Below the pieces are notes generated by a model. It searched no databases. It had not been told where the DNA came from and saw nothing but the letters and a program-made list of their open reading frames with translations. From positions 1-64,000 of the forward strand of contig CANDGI010000002.1 of assembly GCA_947384285.1 (NCBI GenBank): DNA of 64,000 nt, given 5' to 3'. A program made the position numbers and the translations under genes. This stretch comes from an uncultured Lachnospiraceae bacterium (GTDB taxonomy: Bacteria > Bacillota > Clostridia > Lachnospirales > Lachnospiraceae). Shown piece after piece: positions 6,564 through 15,445 of this stretch. Position 1 is the stretch's first letter; each line of letters starts with the position of its first letter.

Positions 6564-8102
6564 CTAAAGCAGCGGAGCAAACAGGCGCATCACCCCTTGC
6601 AATGTCCGAATCGCCGCCGGACGTTTCCGGCAAAATTCCAGATTAATCTCCTCGGATTCTTCCATTGTTCTTTGCACATCTTCTTTTACCTGCATCACGG
6701 CACGGGACTGATACATAAAGACGCCGCATTCAAAATGCAGGTACAAGCTGCGGTAGTCCAGGTTCACGCTCCCCACAACCGCCACCTCATCGTCACAGAC
6801 AAAGCATTTTGCATGGAGAAATCCCGGATTATATTGGTAAATCCTTACGCCGCACTCAAGCAAAGGTTCATAGTACGACTGGCTGATCCAGTATACAATC
6901 TGCTTATCCGGGATTCCAGGCATAAAAATCCTTATGTCTACCCCGCTTTTGGCAGCATTCTGCAGCGCTTTCAGCAATTCATCGTCTGGAATCAGGTAAG
7001 GGGTAAAAATATACACGTACTTCTTCGCACGGTTAATAATATTCATATAAATATTTTCCCCTACCGTTTCATGATCCAGCGGGCTGTCCGTATAAGGCTG
7101 CACATATCCGTCTGTCTGGTACTGCCTGGTCTGGCAGCGGGACGGCCGGAACTGATTCAAATCCTCTTCCCGGGTTTTCGTAAGATAATCCCACATCTCC
7201 AGAAACATAACGGTAAAGCTCCAAACCCCTTCCCCTTCCAGGCGGACGCCTGTATCCTTCCAGTATCCAAACCGCTCCACCTTATTTACATATTCATCTG
7301 CCAGGTTAATGCCGCCTGTAAATCCCACCTTGCCATCCGCCACCAGGATTTTCCTATGATCCCGGTTATTCATAATCACCGACATGATTGGATATAAGGG
7401 ATTGAACCGGACGCACTGGATGCCCCATTCCTTCATCTGCTGATCATATTTCTCCGGGAGCGTGGTTACACATCCAAAGTCATCATAAATAAAGCGCACA
7501 TCTACGCCCGCTTTTGCTTTGCGTTTCAAGATATCCAGTATTTTCCCGAACATAAACCCTTCTTCCACGATAAAGTATTCCATAAAAATAAAATGCTCCG
7601 CTTCCTCCAAAGCTTTCAGCATATCTGGAAACATCTGCTCCCCACAGGGATAATATTTTGTTTCTGTATGTTTATATACCGGATATCCCGCCCATGCCCT
7701 GACATACTTAGACTGGCGGTAAATGGACAAATCTTTTTCCATAAGCTCCGCCTGCAGATCCTGGTTTTCCGGCAGGCTCTTCTCAATCTCAAAATTCACC
7801 GCCTCCATGCGCTTTCGGGTAGGCCTTGTCAGCTCTGAACGCCCGAAAATAAAATAAACCAGAAGCCCCACAATAGGAACTGCCAGTATTACAACCGTCC
7901 AGGCAATCTTATAGGATAGATTGCTTCTTTTATTTACAATCACCAGCACTACAAAAACAGCCGCAATGTCAATCATCGTATTGAAAAACGTATACCGCTC
8001 CCCGAAACCATACAGAAATGTTAACAGCCAGCACAATTGAATCAAAATGGCAAGGGCTACAATCGTTGCCCGGCCCAGTAAAAATTTCTTAACTTTTTTC
8101 AT
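6564..8102 (-). CDS. cls: Cardiolipin synthase (phospholipase D family)
   Basis: This 512-residue membrane enzyme joins two phosphatidylglycerol molecules into cardiolipin and glycerol. The N-terminus holds two to three membrane helices (about 12-32, 37-57, 65-88). Two HKD active-site motifs follow: HRKILVADGK at about residue 249 and HAKCFVCDDE at about 430. Length and layout match ClsA-type enzymes. A GAGGTGG site precedes the ATG at 8102. It lies 84 bases downstream of the subtilase gene on the same strand and may be co-transcribed. All key residues are present. Confidence 0.92.
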   Translation of the reverse strand: MKKVKKFLLGRATIVALAILIQLCWLLTFLYGFGERYTFFNTMIDIAAVFVVLVIVNKRSNLSYKIAWTVVILAVPIVGLLVYFIFGRSELTRPTRKRMEAVNFEIEKSLPENQDLQAELMEKDLSIYRQSKYVRAWAGYPVYKHTETKYYPCGEQMFPDMLKALEEAEHFIFMEYFIVEEGFMFGKILDILKRKAKAGVDVRFIYDDFGCVTTLPEKYDQQMKEWGIQCVRFNPLYPIMSVIMNNRDHRKILVADGKVGFTGGINLADEYVNKVERFGYWKDTGVRLEGEGVWSFTVMFLEMWDYLTKTREEDLNQFRPSRCQTRQYQTDGYVQPYTDSPLDHETVGENIYMNIINRAKKYVYIFTPYLIPDDELLKALQNAAKSGVDIRIFMPGIPDKQIVYWISQSYYEPLLECGVRIYQYNPGFLHAKCFVCDDEVAVVGSVNLDYRSLYLHFECGVFMYQSRAVMQVKEDVQRTMEESEEINLEFCRKRPAAIRTLQGVMRLFAPLL

Positions 8103-8186
8103 CTAAACCACCTCTTTGCGCATGGCATGCTTCCCGAAGGCCTGTAAAAATGTCTTTCCCTGCCATACTGCACTGGTGACATTTTA

Positions 8187-9110
8187 TCACAATAATCTGC
8201 CAATGTCTACCATTCCCCAGCCCTGTTTTGACAAAGGCAGACCTAAATCTACCGTTCTCTGGTACAGGCGCAGTTTTACATCTGCTGGGGAAAAATGAGG
8301 ATATTTGCTTAACAAAAGGGCAATGCTTCCACTTACCATTGGGGCTGCCATGGAGGTGCCGCTTTTTTGCATGTACATGGCGGGGTAAGGCGCACAGCTT
8401 GTGACATTTGTGCCTGGCAGCACCAATTCCGGCTTCACCACACAATGCTCCGTAGGCCCCTGCCCAGAATATTCCGGCTTCAGCGGTGCTTTTCCAATCC
8501 GCTCCTTGGTATCATCAAAACATCCCACCGTAATGATTTTCCGGCAGATGCCCGGTACGGTGATGCTGCTTTCCCCAGGTCCGTTGTTCCCTGCCGCCGC
8601 CACAACTGCCAGGTCATTGTCCCAGGCATACTCCACCGCCTGGAGCAGGCGGGCACGCTCCCTGCTCCTTGCATGGAGCACCATTCCGATAGAGATATTT
8701 ACAATCCTTATCTGGTAAACCTTCCTGTGCTCTACCAGCCAGTCAATTGCCTGTACCACATGCTCTGTATTCCCGTTTCCTTTGTTGTCTAAGATTTTCA
8801 GGATGATAAAATGGCAGCGGGGAGCAATGCCCATATACTTTCCCCCGGATGCCCCGCCATCGCCGCCGATGATTCCGGCAATGTGGGTTCCATGCCCATT
8901 GTCATCGTAAAGTGATGCCCGTCCCCGGACATAATCACGGAAACAGACAATTCTATGCTCAAAATCCGGGTGGGGATAGATGCCTGTATCCAGCACCGCT
9001 ACGCCAACCTCTTCCCCATAATAGCCTTTGTCATAAGCCCGCCCGGCATTAATAATCTTTCTTACTCTGTCCATAGGATTCTCTTTTTCTTTTAATATAT
9101 GCACTGCCAT
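8187..9110 (-). CDS. S8 family serine peptidase, intracellular-type subtilisin
   Basis: The 307-residue protein has the full subtilisin triad: Asp41 (AVLDTG), His73 (NGHGTHIAG) and Ser253 (GTSMAAPM), plus the oxyanion-hole Asn near 175 (AAAGNNGPG). It has no signal peptide and almost no propeptide, so it is probably cytoplasmic like Bacillus IspA. An alternative start at Met13 is possible; neither start has a strong ribosome binding site. Such proteases commonly degrade cytoplasmic proteins in stationary phase, which is inferred here from the family. It lies upstream of cls on the same strand. Confidence 0.9.
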   Translation of the reverse strand: MAVHILKEKENPMDRVRKIINAGRAYDKGYYGEEVGVAVLDTGIYPHPDFEHRIVCFRDYVRGRASLYDDNGHGTHIAGIIGGDGGASGGKYMGIAPRCHFIILKILDNKGNGNTEHVVQAIDWLVEHRKVYQIRIVNISIGMVLHARSRERARLLQAVEYAWDNDLAVVAAAGNNGPGESSITVPGICRKIITVGCFDDTKERIGKAPLKPEYSGQGPTEHCVVKPELVLPGTNVTSCAPYPAMYMQKSGTSMAAPMVSGSIALLLSKYPHFSPADVKLRLYQRTVDLGLPLSKQGWGMVDIGRLL

Positions 9111-9379
9111 TTATTTTGTTTTTGCCATTCCAGAGAAGCTATCTGCACGCCGCTTTAAGGCCAGGGTTCAAAGCGCCGGCAAAATCCGCGCCAGAACCGT
9201 ACCTGCCAGATCATCTATGGTATATAGTCCATCTAGCTAGAAATTTTATGATATTTTTTGTTAAAGTATTTACTTTTAAAAGCGCCCGTAGTATGCTATT
9301 GATAGCTTACAATTGCCAGACCGTTACCGCCTTTTTAGAAAAAGGATTTCCCAGCCATATCTACAGCCGGGAGGTGGTT

Positions 9380-9862
9380 ATGAGCAGGAAAATGAAAATA
9401 ACCGGAACAGAAGGCGGCTTCCCTGAGAGCCTGCAAAACTGCCTTGGTGAAATGCTGGTCCTATTCCTCCTAAAACAAAAACCCACGAATACTTATGAGA
9501 TTATGCAGGAAATCAACCGCATCAGCAACGGCGCCTTTTCCAACAAATCCCTCTACCCTTATATTTTCACAATCGGCAATCCTATCATTTCTCATGCTGC
9601 CCAAACTACGCCAAATACACAAGAGCTTTTTCTTGAAAAAACGGTATTGGAACATAGAATAACCGTGGAACACGAACTGGAAATCCTTTCTTCCAATGTC
9701 CGTTCCAACTATTGCATGCCAGATGGATGGAGCTGCAAAAACAGGATAGCAACGCGCAGCGGAAATAAATACCGCCACAACAAGTGCAAAATTTCAAAAT
9801 ACAACGAATATTTTAATGCCAACGTAACCATAACATGCAGCGGCTCCGGCGAAATCTCATAA
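9380..9862 (+). CDS. PadR-like winged-helix N-terminus with an unrelated tail, possibly degenerate
   Basis: A GGGAGGTGG site precedes the ATG at 9380. Residues 20-60 (EMLVLFLLKQKPTNTYEIMQ, then a SNKSLYPYIF segment) match the DNA-binding helices of PadR-family regulators. The expected beta-wing and C-terminal dimerisation helix do not follow. Instead the last 90 residues are Asn- and Cys-containing sequence with no match I recognise, ending NANVTITCSGSGEIS. This may be a frameshifted or recombined PadR gene, or a divergent family member. It ends 64 bases before the aldo/keto reductase gene on the same strand. Confidence 0.5.
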   Translation: MSRKMKITGTEGGFPESLQNCLGEMLVLFLLKQKPTNTYEIMQEINRISNGAFSNKSLYPYIFTIGNPIISHAAQTTPNTQELFLEKTVLEHRITVEHELEILSSNVRSNYCMPDGWSCKNRIATRSGNKYRHNKCKISKYNEYFNANVTITCSGSGEIS

Positions 9863-9926
9863 TCCCGGTTTTTAACCGCCATTTTAAAACCGCAACATGC
9901 GGGAACAAACAGAAAGGTGAAAAAAT

Positions 9927-10955
9927 ATGAACACAACCGTTACCCTTGGAAAAACAGGAATTACCGTCAACAAAAACGGCTTCGGCGCACTTCCCATCCA
10001 GCGGATTTCCACCGAGGAAGCCGGAAATTTATTGAAAAAAGCATATGACGCAGGCATCCGCTTCTTTGACACTGCCCGGTTCTATACCGACAGCGAAGCG
10101 AAAATCGGGGAAGCCCTCTCCCCCGTCCGGGACAATCTCTTCATTGCCACTAAGACCGGCGCCCAGAACGCTGAGGATTTCTGGAAAGACCTAGAGACCA
10201 GCCTGTCCCTGCTGAAAACAGGCTACATTGACATTTACCAGTTCCACAACCCCTCCTTCTGTCCCAAGCCTGGCGACGGAACCGGGCTGTACGAAGCTAT
10301 GGAAGAAGCAAAAAAACAGGGGAAGATCCGCCATATCGGCATTACCAACCATCGGCTGAAAATTGCCCATGAAGCCATTGACAGCGGCTTATATGAAACG
10401 CTCCAATTCCCCTTCTGTTACCTTGCCTCTGAAAAAGATATGGAGGTTGTCGCACGCTGCAAAGAAGAAAATATGGGATTCATCTCCATGAAGGCATTGT
10501 CCGGCGGCCTGATAACCAATTCCGCCGCTGCCTATGCATTCCAGGCGCAGTACGGCAACGTCCTGCCTATCTGGGGCATCCAGCGGGAGTCTGAACTGGA
10601 CGAATTTTTAAGCTATATGGAAAACCCGCCTGCCATGACGCCGGAGATTTCCAACTTGATTTCCATGGACAGAAAGCAGCTTGCCGGGAATTTCTGCCGT
10701 GGCTGCGGCTACTGCGTTTCCACCTGCCCCGCCGGAATTGAAATCAACAACTGTGCCAGAATGTCCCTGCTGCTTCGGCGCTCCCCCTCGGAATTGCAGC
10801 TTACCCCGGAAGTCCAGGAAAAAATGAAGAAAATTGAAAACTGCATCCACTGTAACCAGTGTAAAGCCCACTGCCCCTATGGGCTGGATACCCCTGCACT
10901 TTTGGAAGAAAATTATAAGGATTATAAAGAAGTGTTAGCCGGGAAGGCACTGTAA
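9927..10955 (+). CDS. Aldo/keto reductase with C-terminal 4Fe-4S ferredoxin domain
   Basis: The 342-residue protein combines an AKR (beta/alpha)8 barrel (residues 1-245) with a two-cluster ferredoxin-like module. The AKR tetrad is visible as Asp48, Tyr53, Lys76 (ATKTG) and His107. The C-terminus has CRGCGYCVSTCP (Cys257/260/263/267) and CIHCNQCKAHCP (Cys306/309/312/316), each suited to a 4Fe-4S cluster. It is probably a cytoplasmic NAD(P)H or ferredoxin-linked oxidoreductase; the substrate is unknown. A GAAAGGTG site precedes the ATG. This domain pairing is common in anaerobic Clostridia. Confidence 0.88.
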   Translation: MNTTVTLGKTGITVNKNGFGALPIQRISTEEAGNLLKKAYDAGIRFFDTARFYTDSEAKIGEALSPVRDNLFIATKTGAQNAEDFWKDLETSLSLLKTGYIDIYQFHNPSFCPKPGDGTGLYEAMEEAKKQGKIRHIGITNHRLKIAHEAIDSGLYETLQFPFCYLASEKDMEVVARCKEENMGFISMKALSGGLITNSAAAYAFQAQYGNVLPIWGIQRESELDEFLSYMENPPAMTPEISNLISMDRKQLAGNFCRGCGYCVSTCPAGIEINNCARMSLLLRRSPSELQLTPEVQEKMKKIENCIHCNQCKAHCPYGLDTPALLEENYKDYKEVLAGKAL

Positions 10956-11198
10956 CCTTTTACATATTCAGCCTGCAGTTTGGCAGGTTCTGTAACGTTA
11001 CATATTCCATCTGCCGCTTGGCAGGCCACGAAGCCTGCTTATTTGCGCGTCACCCAAAAGCTTCAGAAAAATGAAGCCGCTGGGAAATGAAGGATTTTCT
11101 GCAGCCATATCCAGCATAAACCACGCCAGACATTAAGGTATTCAGCGTGGATTATGCTGGTGCATAAATCTCATGTTCCAGCAGCTCCATTCTTTTCA
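10956..11198. repeat. Intergenic hairpins and short duplication between two convergent genes
   Basis: TACATATTC followed by a GGCAGG block occurs twice (about 10970 and 11007). A large hairpin, CCAGCATAAACCACGC (11111-11126) with GCGTGGATTATGCTGG (11145-11160), carries a 16-bp stem with one mismatch. It has no T tail, so it is more like a REP-type palindrome than a classic terminator, but it may stop transcription from both sides. Confidence 0.5.
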
Positions 11199-11735
11199 TC
11201 ACAACACATACTCTAGCTGGCAGTCGCAAGGCTCCGCCGCGTACAACTCCTCATTATATTCTTCCGCTTCCACACACCCAAGGGCATGGTAGAAGGCCTG
11301 CGTCTCTTCCGAAGAATGGGCGGATATGTACAATTTCCCAGCCTCCAGCTTCCTGCCTGCCAGAACCGCCCGCTGGAACAAATGCTTCCCGTATCCCTTA
11401 TTCCTGCACTCACAGGATACATGGATGCAGGATAGCTGCACATACTGCCCCCTGGAGCCAAAATGCCCGCTTTCCACGGAGGTAAATCCCACAAGCTTTC
11501 CTTTTTCAAAGCAGCCGAATACAAAACCTCCGGTTTTTATGGTGTTTTTTAGGCATTTCACCAGGAATTCGTATTCTGCATCCTTCCACTCTTCTACAAA
11601 AGAAATGTCCTTCAGCTTCCAGATATCCCCTTCCTTGCGCCAGCAGCGCTTCACCTCCTGATGGCGGTTGAAATGCCGAAACAAATCCCGGCTGATTTGG
11701 GATTCTGATAATATTTCAAAAATTACTTCTGTCAT
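11199..11735 (-). CDS. GNAT family N-acetyltransferase
   Basis: The 178-residue protein shows the GNAT core with the acetyl-CoA pyrophosphate-binding motif CRNKGYGKHLF at about residues 110-120, preceded by the beta-strand VQLSCIHVS and followed by KLYISAHSSEETQAFYHALG, the usual motif B region. The N-terminus carries an extra 50-60 residue segment (FRHFNRHQEVKRCWRKE). The acceptor substrate cannot be predicted. It lies 28 bases after proA on the same strand and may be co-transcribed with it. Confidence 0.85.
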   Translation of the reverse strand: MTEVIFEILSESQISRDLFRHFNRHQEVKRCWRKEGDIWKLKDISFVEEWKDAEYEFLVKCLKNTIKTGGFVFGCFEKGKLVGFTSVESGHFGSRGQYVQLSCIHVSCECRNKGYGKHLFQRAVLAGRKLEAGKLYISAHSSEETQAFYHALGCVEAEEYNEELYAAEPCDCQLEYVL

Positions 11736-11763
11736 ATTTTACCCTTTGCCTTTTCCTTGTCCC

Positions 11764-13014
11764 TTATGGCCGAACCTGCCCATTGCCATATATGATATAT
11801 TTTGTGCTTGTCAGCTCCTTCAAGCCCATAGGCCCCCTGGCATGAAGCTTCTGGGTGCTGATGCCGATTTCTCCTCCAAATCCAAATTCAAACCCATCGG
11901 TGAACCGTGTGGACGCATTGACATACACTGCCGCCGCATCAATCTCATCCAGAAATTTCCTGGAATTCTCATAATCCTTTGTGATAATGGCTTCGGAGTG
12001 GCCGGTATTGTACTTGTTAATATGGGCAATGGCTTCATCAATGGAAGCTACGGTCTTTATGGACAGAATATAATCCAGGTATTCCGTGCCCCAGTCTTCC
12101 TCTTTTGCAGGAAGGATACTGCCGCAGGCCGCGCGGCTTTGTTCATCTCCCCTAAGCTCCACCTGTTTTTCCTGGAGCCGCTCTGCCAATTTGGGAAGCA
12201 GTGCGTCCTTTACTTTTTCATGAACCACCAAAGATTCACAGGCATTGCAGACGCCGATTCTCTGGGTCTTGGCATTAAAAATAATATCCACTGCCATGGC
12301 AGGATCTGCAGATTCATCCACGTAAATATGGCAGTTCCCGGTGCCTGTCTCGATGACAGGGACGGTTGCTTGTTCCACCACCGTCCGGATTAATCCGGTG
12401 CCGCCCCGGGGAATCAGCACATCCACATATTGGTTCAGCTTCATGAATTCTGCCGCCGTCTCATGACTGGTATCCGTGATAAGCTGGATGGCGTCTTTTG
12501 GCAGTCCACATTTTTGCAAGGCCTCCTGCAGTGTCATGGTAATGGCATGGTTGGAATGGATGGCATCTTTTCCGCCCCGGAGGATTACTGCATTCCCCGC
12601 TTTAAAGCAAAGTCCGAAGGCATCTGCCGTCACGTTTGGGCGGGATTCATAGATAATGCCAATCACTCCCAGCGGCACACGCTTCTGGCCAATCAAAAGC
12701 CCATTGGGCCGCTGCTTCATGGACAGTACTTCCCCCACCGGGTCTTCCAGCCCTGCAATCTGCCGAAGCCCCTCTGCCATCTGGGCGATTCTTGCTTCTG
12801 TCAACAAGAGCCGGTCCAAAAGCCCCTGTGCCATCCCGTTTTCCTTGCCTCGTTCCATATCCATGTGATTTGCCTCCAGCAGCATTTTCATATTTGCCAT
12901 CAGATAATCCGCTGCTGTAGTCAAAGCTTTATTTTTTCCATTGGCAGACAGTGTCCGCAGGACTGTTTCAGCTCTTTTGGCATTGCTTCCAATCTGTTCC
13001 AAAGTAAGATTCAT
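11764..13014 (-). CDS. proA: Glutamate-5-semialdehyde dehydrogenase (gamma-glutamyl phosphate reductase)
   Basis: ProA reduces gamma-glutamyl phosphate with NADPH to glutamate semialdehyde, the second step of proline synthesis. The sequence has the family's typical motifs: [30 protein letters not shown], and the catalytic Cys region [16 protein letters not shown], ending with [20 protein letters not shown]. The start at 13014 (MNLTLEQIG) is preferred over an ATG 12 bases upstream because of ribosome-binding-site spacing and typical N-termini. proB is not adjacent, which is unusual because proB and proA are often paired. It is separated from ilvA by a 29-bp tandem repeat array. Confidence 0.93.
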   Translation of the reverse strand: MNLTLEQIGSNAKRAETVLRTLSANGKNKALTTAADYLMANMKMLLEANHMDMERGKENGMAQGLLDRLLLTEARIAQMAEGLRQIAGLEDPVGEVLSMKQRPNGLLIGQKRVPLGVIGIIYESRPNVTADAFGLCFKAGNAVILRGGKDAIHSNHAITMTLQEALQKCGLPKDAIQLITDTSHETAAEFMKLNQYVDVLIPRGGTGLIRTVVEQATVPVIETGTGNCHIYVDESADPAMAVDIIFNAKTQRIGVCNACESLVVHEKVKDALLPKLAERLQEKQVELRGDEQSRAACGSILPAKEEDWGTEYLDYILSIKTVASIDEAIAHINKYNTGHSEAIITKDYENSRKFLDEIDAAAVYVNASTRFTDGFEFGFGGEIGISTQKLHARGPMGLKELTSTKYIIYGNGQVRP

Positions 13015-13117
13015 GTTTTTCACCATTCCTTTCCAGTCACAAACAAGCTGTGAAAAAAGCTTTCACGCTTCACAGTGCAAATTTTCTTTCACGCTTTCCC
13101 TCCCTTGTCCCTGGTGC

Positions 13118-13262
13118 ATCATTGCATCCATAGCAACCGCTATCACATCATTGCATCCATAGCAACCATTATTACATCATTGCATCCATAGCAACCATTA
13201 TTACATCATTGCATCCATAGCAACCGCTATCACATCATTGCATCCATAGCAACCGCTATCAC
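13118..13262. repeat. Five-copy 29-bp tandem repeat between ilvA and proA
   Basis: Five units of exactly 29 bases run from 13118 to 13262. The core ATTGCATCCATAGCAACC is invariant; the last eight or so bases alternate between CGCTATCAC (units 1, 4, 5) and CATTATTAC (units 2, 3). The array overlaps the ilvA stop codon (13259-13261). The CGCTATCAC version contains the palindrome ATAGC-AACC-GCTAT. There are no spacers, so it is a minisatellite and not a CRISPR array. Confidence 0.9.
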
Positions 13263-14470
13263 AAATTCGTCCTCACCAATTTGGGCTTGTAGCCTCTCTG
13301 CTCCAAGGCTCCCATAATCTGCTCCTTGTGCTCCGTGCCAAAGGCTTCCATGGTAATCCGAAGCTCCACAGCCGCATTCCGGTTGGTGGACACAAACTGG
13401 TTATGCTCTAATTTTATAACATTTCCCTGCTCCTTTGCAATCGTATCTGCAACCTTGCACAATTCTCCTGGCTTATCTGGCAGAAGAACCGACACCGTAA
13501 AAATCCGATTGCGGAAAATCAGCCCCTGCTGCACCACGGAAGACATGGTAATCACATCCATGTTGCCGCCGCTCAAAATGGAAACCACACGCTTATTTTC
13601 CACATTCAGATGGCGCAGCGCAGCTACGGCCAAAAGGCCGGAATTTTCCACCACCATTTTATGGTTTTCCACCATATCCAAAAATGCCACAATCAATTCG
13701 TCATCTTCCACCGTTATGATATCGTCCAGGTTTTCCCGGATATATGGGAAAATCTTTTCCCCCGGCGTCTTTACCGCCGTGCCGTCTGCAATGGTGCTGA
13801 CTCCTGGAAGGGTTGTCACCTTCCCGGCTTTTATGGATTCCTGCATGCAGTTTGCCCCAGCAGGCTCCACGCCGATTACCTTGATTTTGGGATTTAAAAG
13901 CTTGGCAAGGGTGGATACCCCGGTGGCAAGCCCGCCCCCTCCAATGGGCACCAGAATAAACTCCACCAGGGGAAGCTCCTTAAAGATTTCCATGGCTATC
14001 GTGCCCTGCCCGGTGGCTACCGCCAAATCGTCAAAGGGATGGATAAAGGTATATCCATGTTCCTCTGCCAGCTCATAAGCCTTCTGGCAGGATTCATCAT
14101 ACACATCCCCGTACAGAATCACATTTGCTCCATATCCTTTGGTGCGGTTGACTTTAATCAACGGGGTTGTGGTGGGCATGACAATGGTGGCCTTCACCCC
14201 GTAACATTTTGCCGCGTAAGCCACACCCTGGGCATGATTCCCCGCAGAAGCGGTAATTAATCCCTTTTCCCGCTCCTCCTCGGTGAGGGTGCTGATTTTG
14301 TAATACGCGCCCCGTACCTTGTAGGCTCCGGTAAACTGCATATTTTCCGGCTTCAAATAGACTTTATTCCTGGTCTGCTCACTTAGATAATCGCTGTAAA
14401 CCAGCTTTGTTTCCAAGGTTACTTCTTTTACAATCTTACTTGCTTCCTCAAATCTTTCAAGGGTCAACAT
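13259..14470 (-). CDS. ilvA: Threonine ammonia-lyase with ACT-type C-terminal domain
   Basis: This PLP enzyme deaminates threonine to 2-oxobutanoate, for isoleucine synthesis or threonine breakdown. The PLP lysine lies in FTGAYKVRGAYYK, and the Ser/Gly loop SAGNHAQG and GGGGLATG phosphate-binding loop are present. Residues 320-403 form one ACT-like domain (FTVSVLLPDKPGELCKVADT onward), the layout of TdcB/YgiC-like short forms. The start at 14470 has a GGAGGAGG site; an upstream ATG at 14497 has none. It overlaps the end of ftsY by 14 bases, which suggests coupled expression. Confidence 0.92.
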   Translation of the reverse strand: MLTLERFEEASKIVKEVTLETKLVYSDYLSEQTRNKVYLKPENMQFTGAYKVRGAYYKISTLTEEEREKGLITASAGNHAQGVAYAAKCYGVKATIVMPTTTPLIKVNRTKGYGANVILYGDVYDESCQKAYELAEEHGYTFIHPFDDLAVATGQGTIAMEIFKELPLVEFILVPIGGGGLATGVSTLAKLLNPKIKVIGVEPAGANCMQESIKAGKVTTLPGVSTIADGTAVKTPGEKIFPYIRENLDDIITVEDDELIVAFLDMVENHKMVVENSGLLAVAALRHLNVENKRVVSILSGGNMDVITMSSVVQQGLIFRNRIFTVSVLLPDKPGELCKVADTIAKEQGNVIKLEHNQFVSTNRNAAVELRITMEAFGTEHKEQIMGALEQRGYKPKLVRTNL

Positions 14471-15431
14471 GGTTTTCTTCCTCCTCCACGCTTTCATTGG
14501 TGGAAAACAGCGCTTTTACAAACTGCTCCGAATCAAATTTCTGCAAATCCTCAATGGTCTCCCCTACCCCGATATATTTTACCGGAATGCCAAGCTCCGA
14601 CTGGATGGCCACCGCAATGCCGCCCTTGGCCGTCCCATCCATTTTTGTCAGGATAATCCCGGAAATATCTGCTACCTCCGAAAACTGCTTCGCCTGGGCA
14701 AGGGCATTCTGCCCGGTGGTTCCATCCAGCACAACCAGCGTTTCCCGGAAGGCCTCTGGATATTCCTTCTCCAAAATCCTATGGATTTTCTTCAATTCTT
14801 CCATGAGGTTTTTCTTATTATGGAGCCTTCCCGCCGTGTCGCACAAAAGCACGTCCGCATTCCTTGCCTTTGCCGCCGCCACCGCATCATAGACAACCGC
14901 TGCCGGGTCTGCCCCTTCCTGTCCTCCAATCATATCTACCCCTGCACGGCTGGCCCATTCGCTCAGCTGCTCCCCGGCTGCCGCACGGAAGGTATCTGCA
15001 GCTGCAAGCACTACCTTTTTCCCCTGGTCTTTGAGTTTTCCAGCCAATTTTCCCACGGAGGTGGTTTTCCCCACGCCGTTCACGCCGATGACAAGCACCA
15101 CGGAGGTTTCATCTTCAAACCGATACGCGGTTTCCCCCACATCCATCTGCTCTTTGATGCTGGAAATCAAAAGCTCCTTGCACTGGGCAGGCTCCTTGAT
15201 ATGCTGTTCCTTTACTTTCACTTTCAAATTCTCAATAATTTCCGTGGTGGCATGGACGCCTAAGTCCCCCATAATGAGAATCTCTTCAATCTCTTCATAA
15301 AACTCTTCGTCTATGCTGGAAAATCCGCTGAAAATCGAATCAATTCCAGACACAATGTTATCTCTGGTTTTTGTCAGCCCCTGTACCAGCCGCTTAAAAA
15401 ACCCTTTTTTCTCTTTCCCTTCACTGCTCAT
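14457..15431 (-). CDS. ftsY: Signal recognition particle receptor FtsY
   Basis: FtsY is the membrane-associated SRP receptor GTPase that docks ribosome-nascent-chain complexes to the Sec translocon. The 324-residue protein has a short charged N-terminus, the N domain, and the G domain with GVNGVGKTTSVGKLAG (P-loop), AADTFRAAAGEQL, DTAGR and TKMDG motifs. It lies 14 bases after smc and overlaps ilvA, giving an rnc-smc-ftsY-ilvA-proA transcription order. A clear AAGGAG site precedes the ATG. Confidence 0.96.
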   Translation of the reverse strand: MSSEGKEKKGFFKRLVQGLTKTRDNIVSGIDSIFSGFSSIDEEFYEEIEEILIMGDLGVHATTEIIENLKVKVKEQHIKEPAQCKELLISSIKEQMDVGETAYRFEDETSVVLVIGVNGVGKTTSVGKLAGKLKDQGKKVVLAAADTFRAAAGEQLSEWASRAGVDMIGGQEGADPAAVVYDAVAAAKARNADVLLCDTAGRLHNKKNLMEELKKIHRILEKEYPEAFRETLVVLDGTTGQNALAQAKQFSEVADISGIILTKMDGTAKGGIAVAIQSELGIPVKYIGVGETIEDLQKFDSEQFVKALFSTNESVEEEENHVDP

Positions 15432-15445
15432 GATTATGCTCCTTC

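Noticed and set aside
6411..7397. Long open frame (328 codons) on the plus strand
   Set aside because: It lies antisense to the intact cardiolipin synthase gene, has no ribosome binding site and encodes a His/Pro-rich sequence without motifs.
13118..13262. CRISPR array
   Set aside because: The 29-bp units follow each other without spacers and no cas genes are present.
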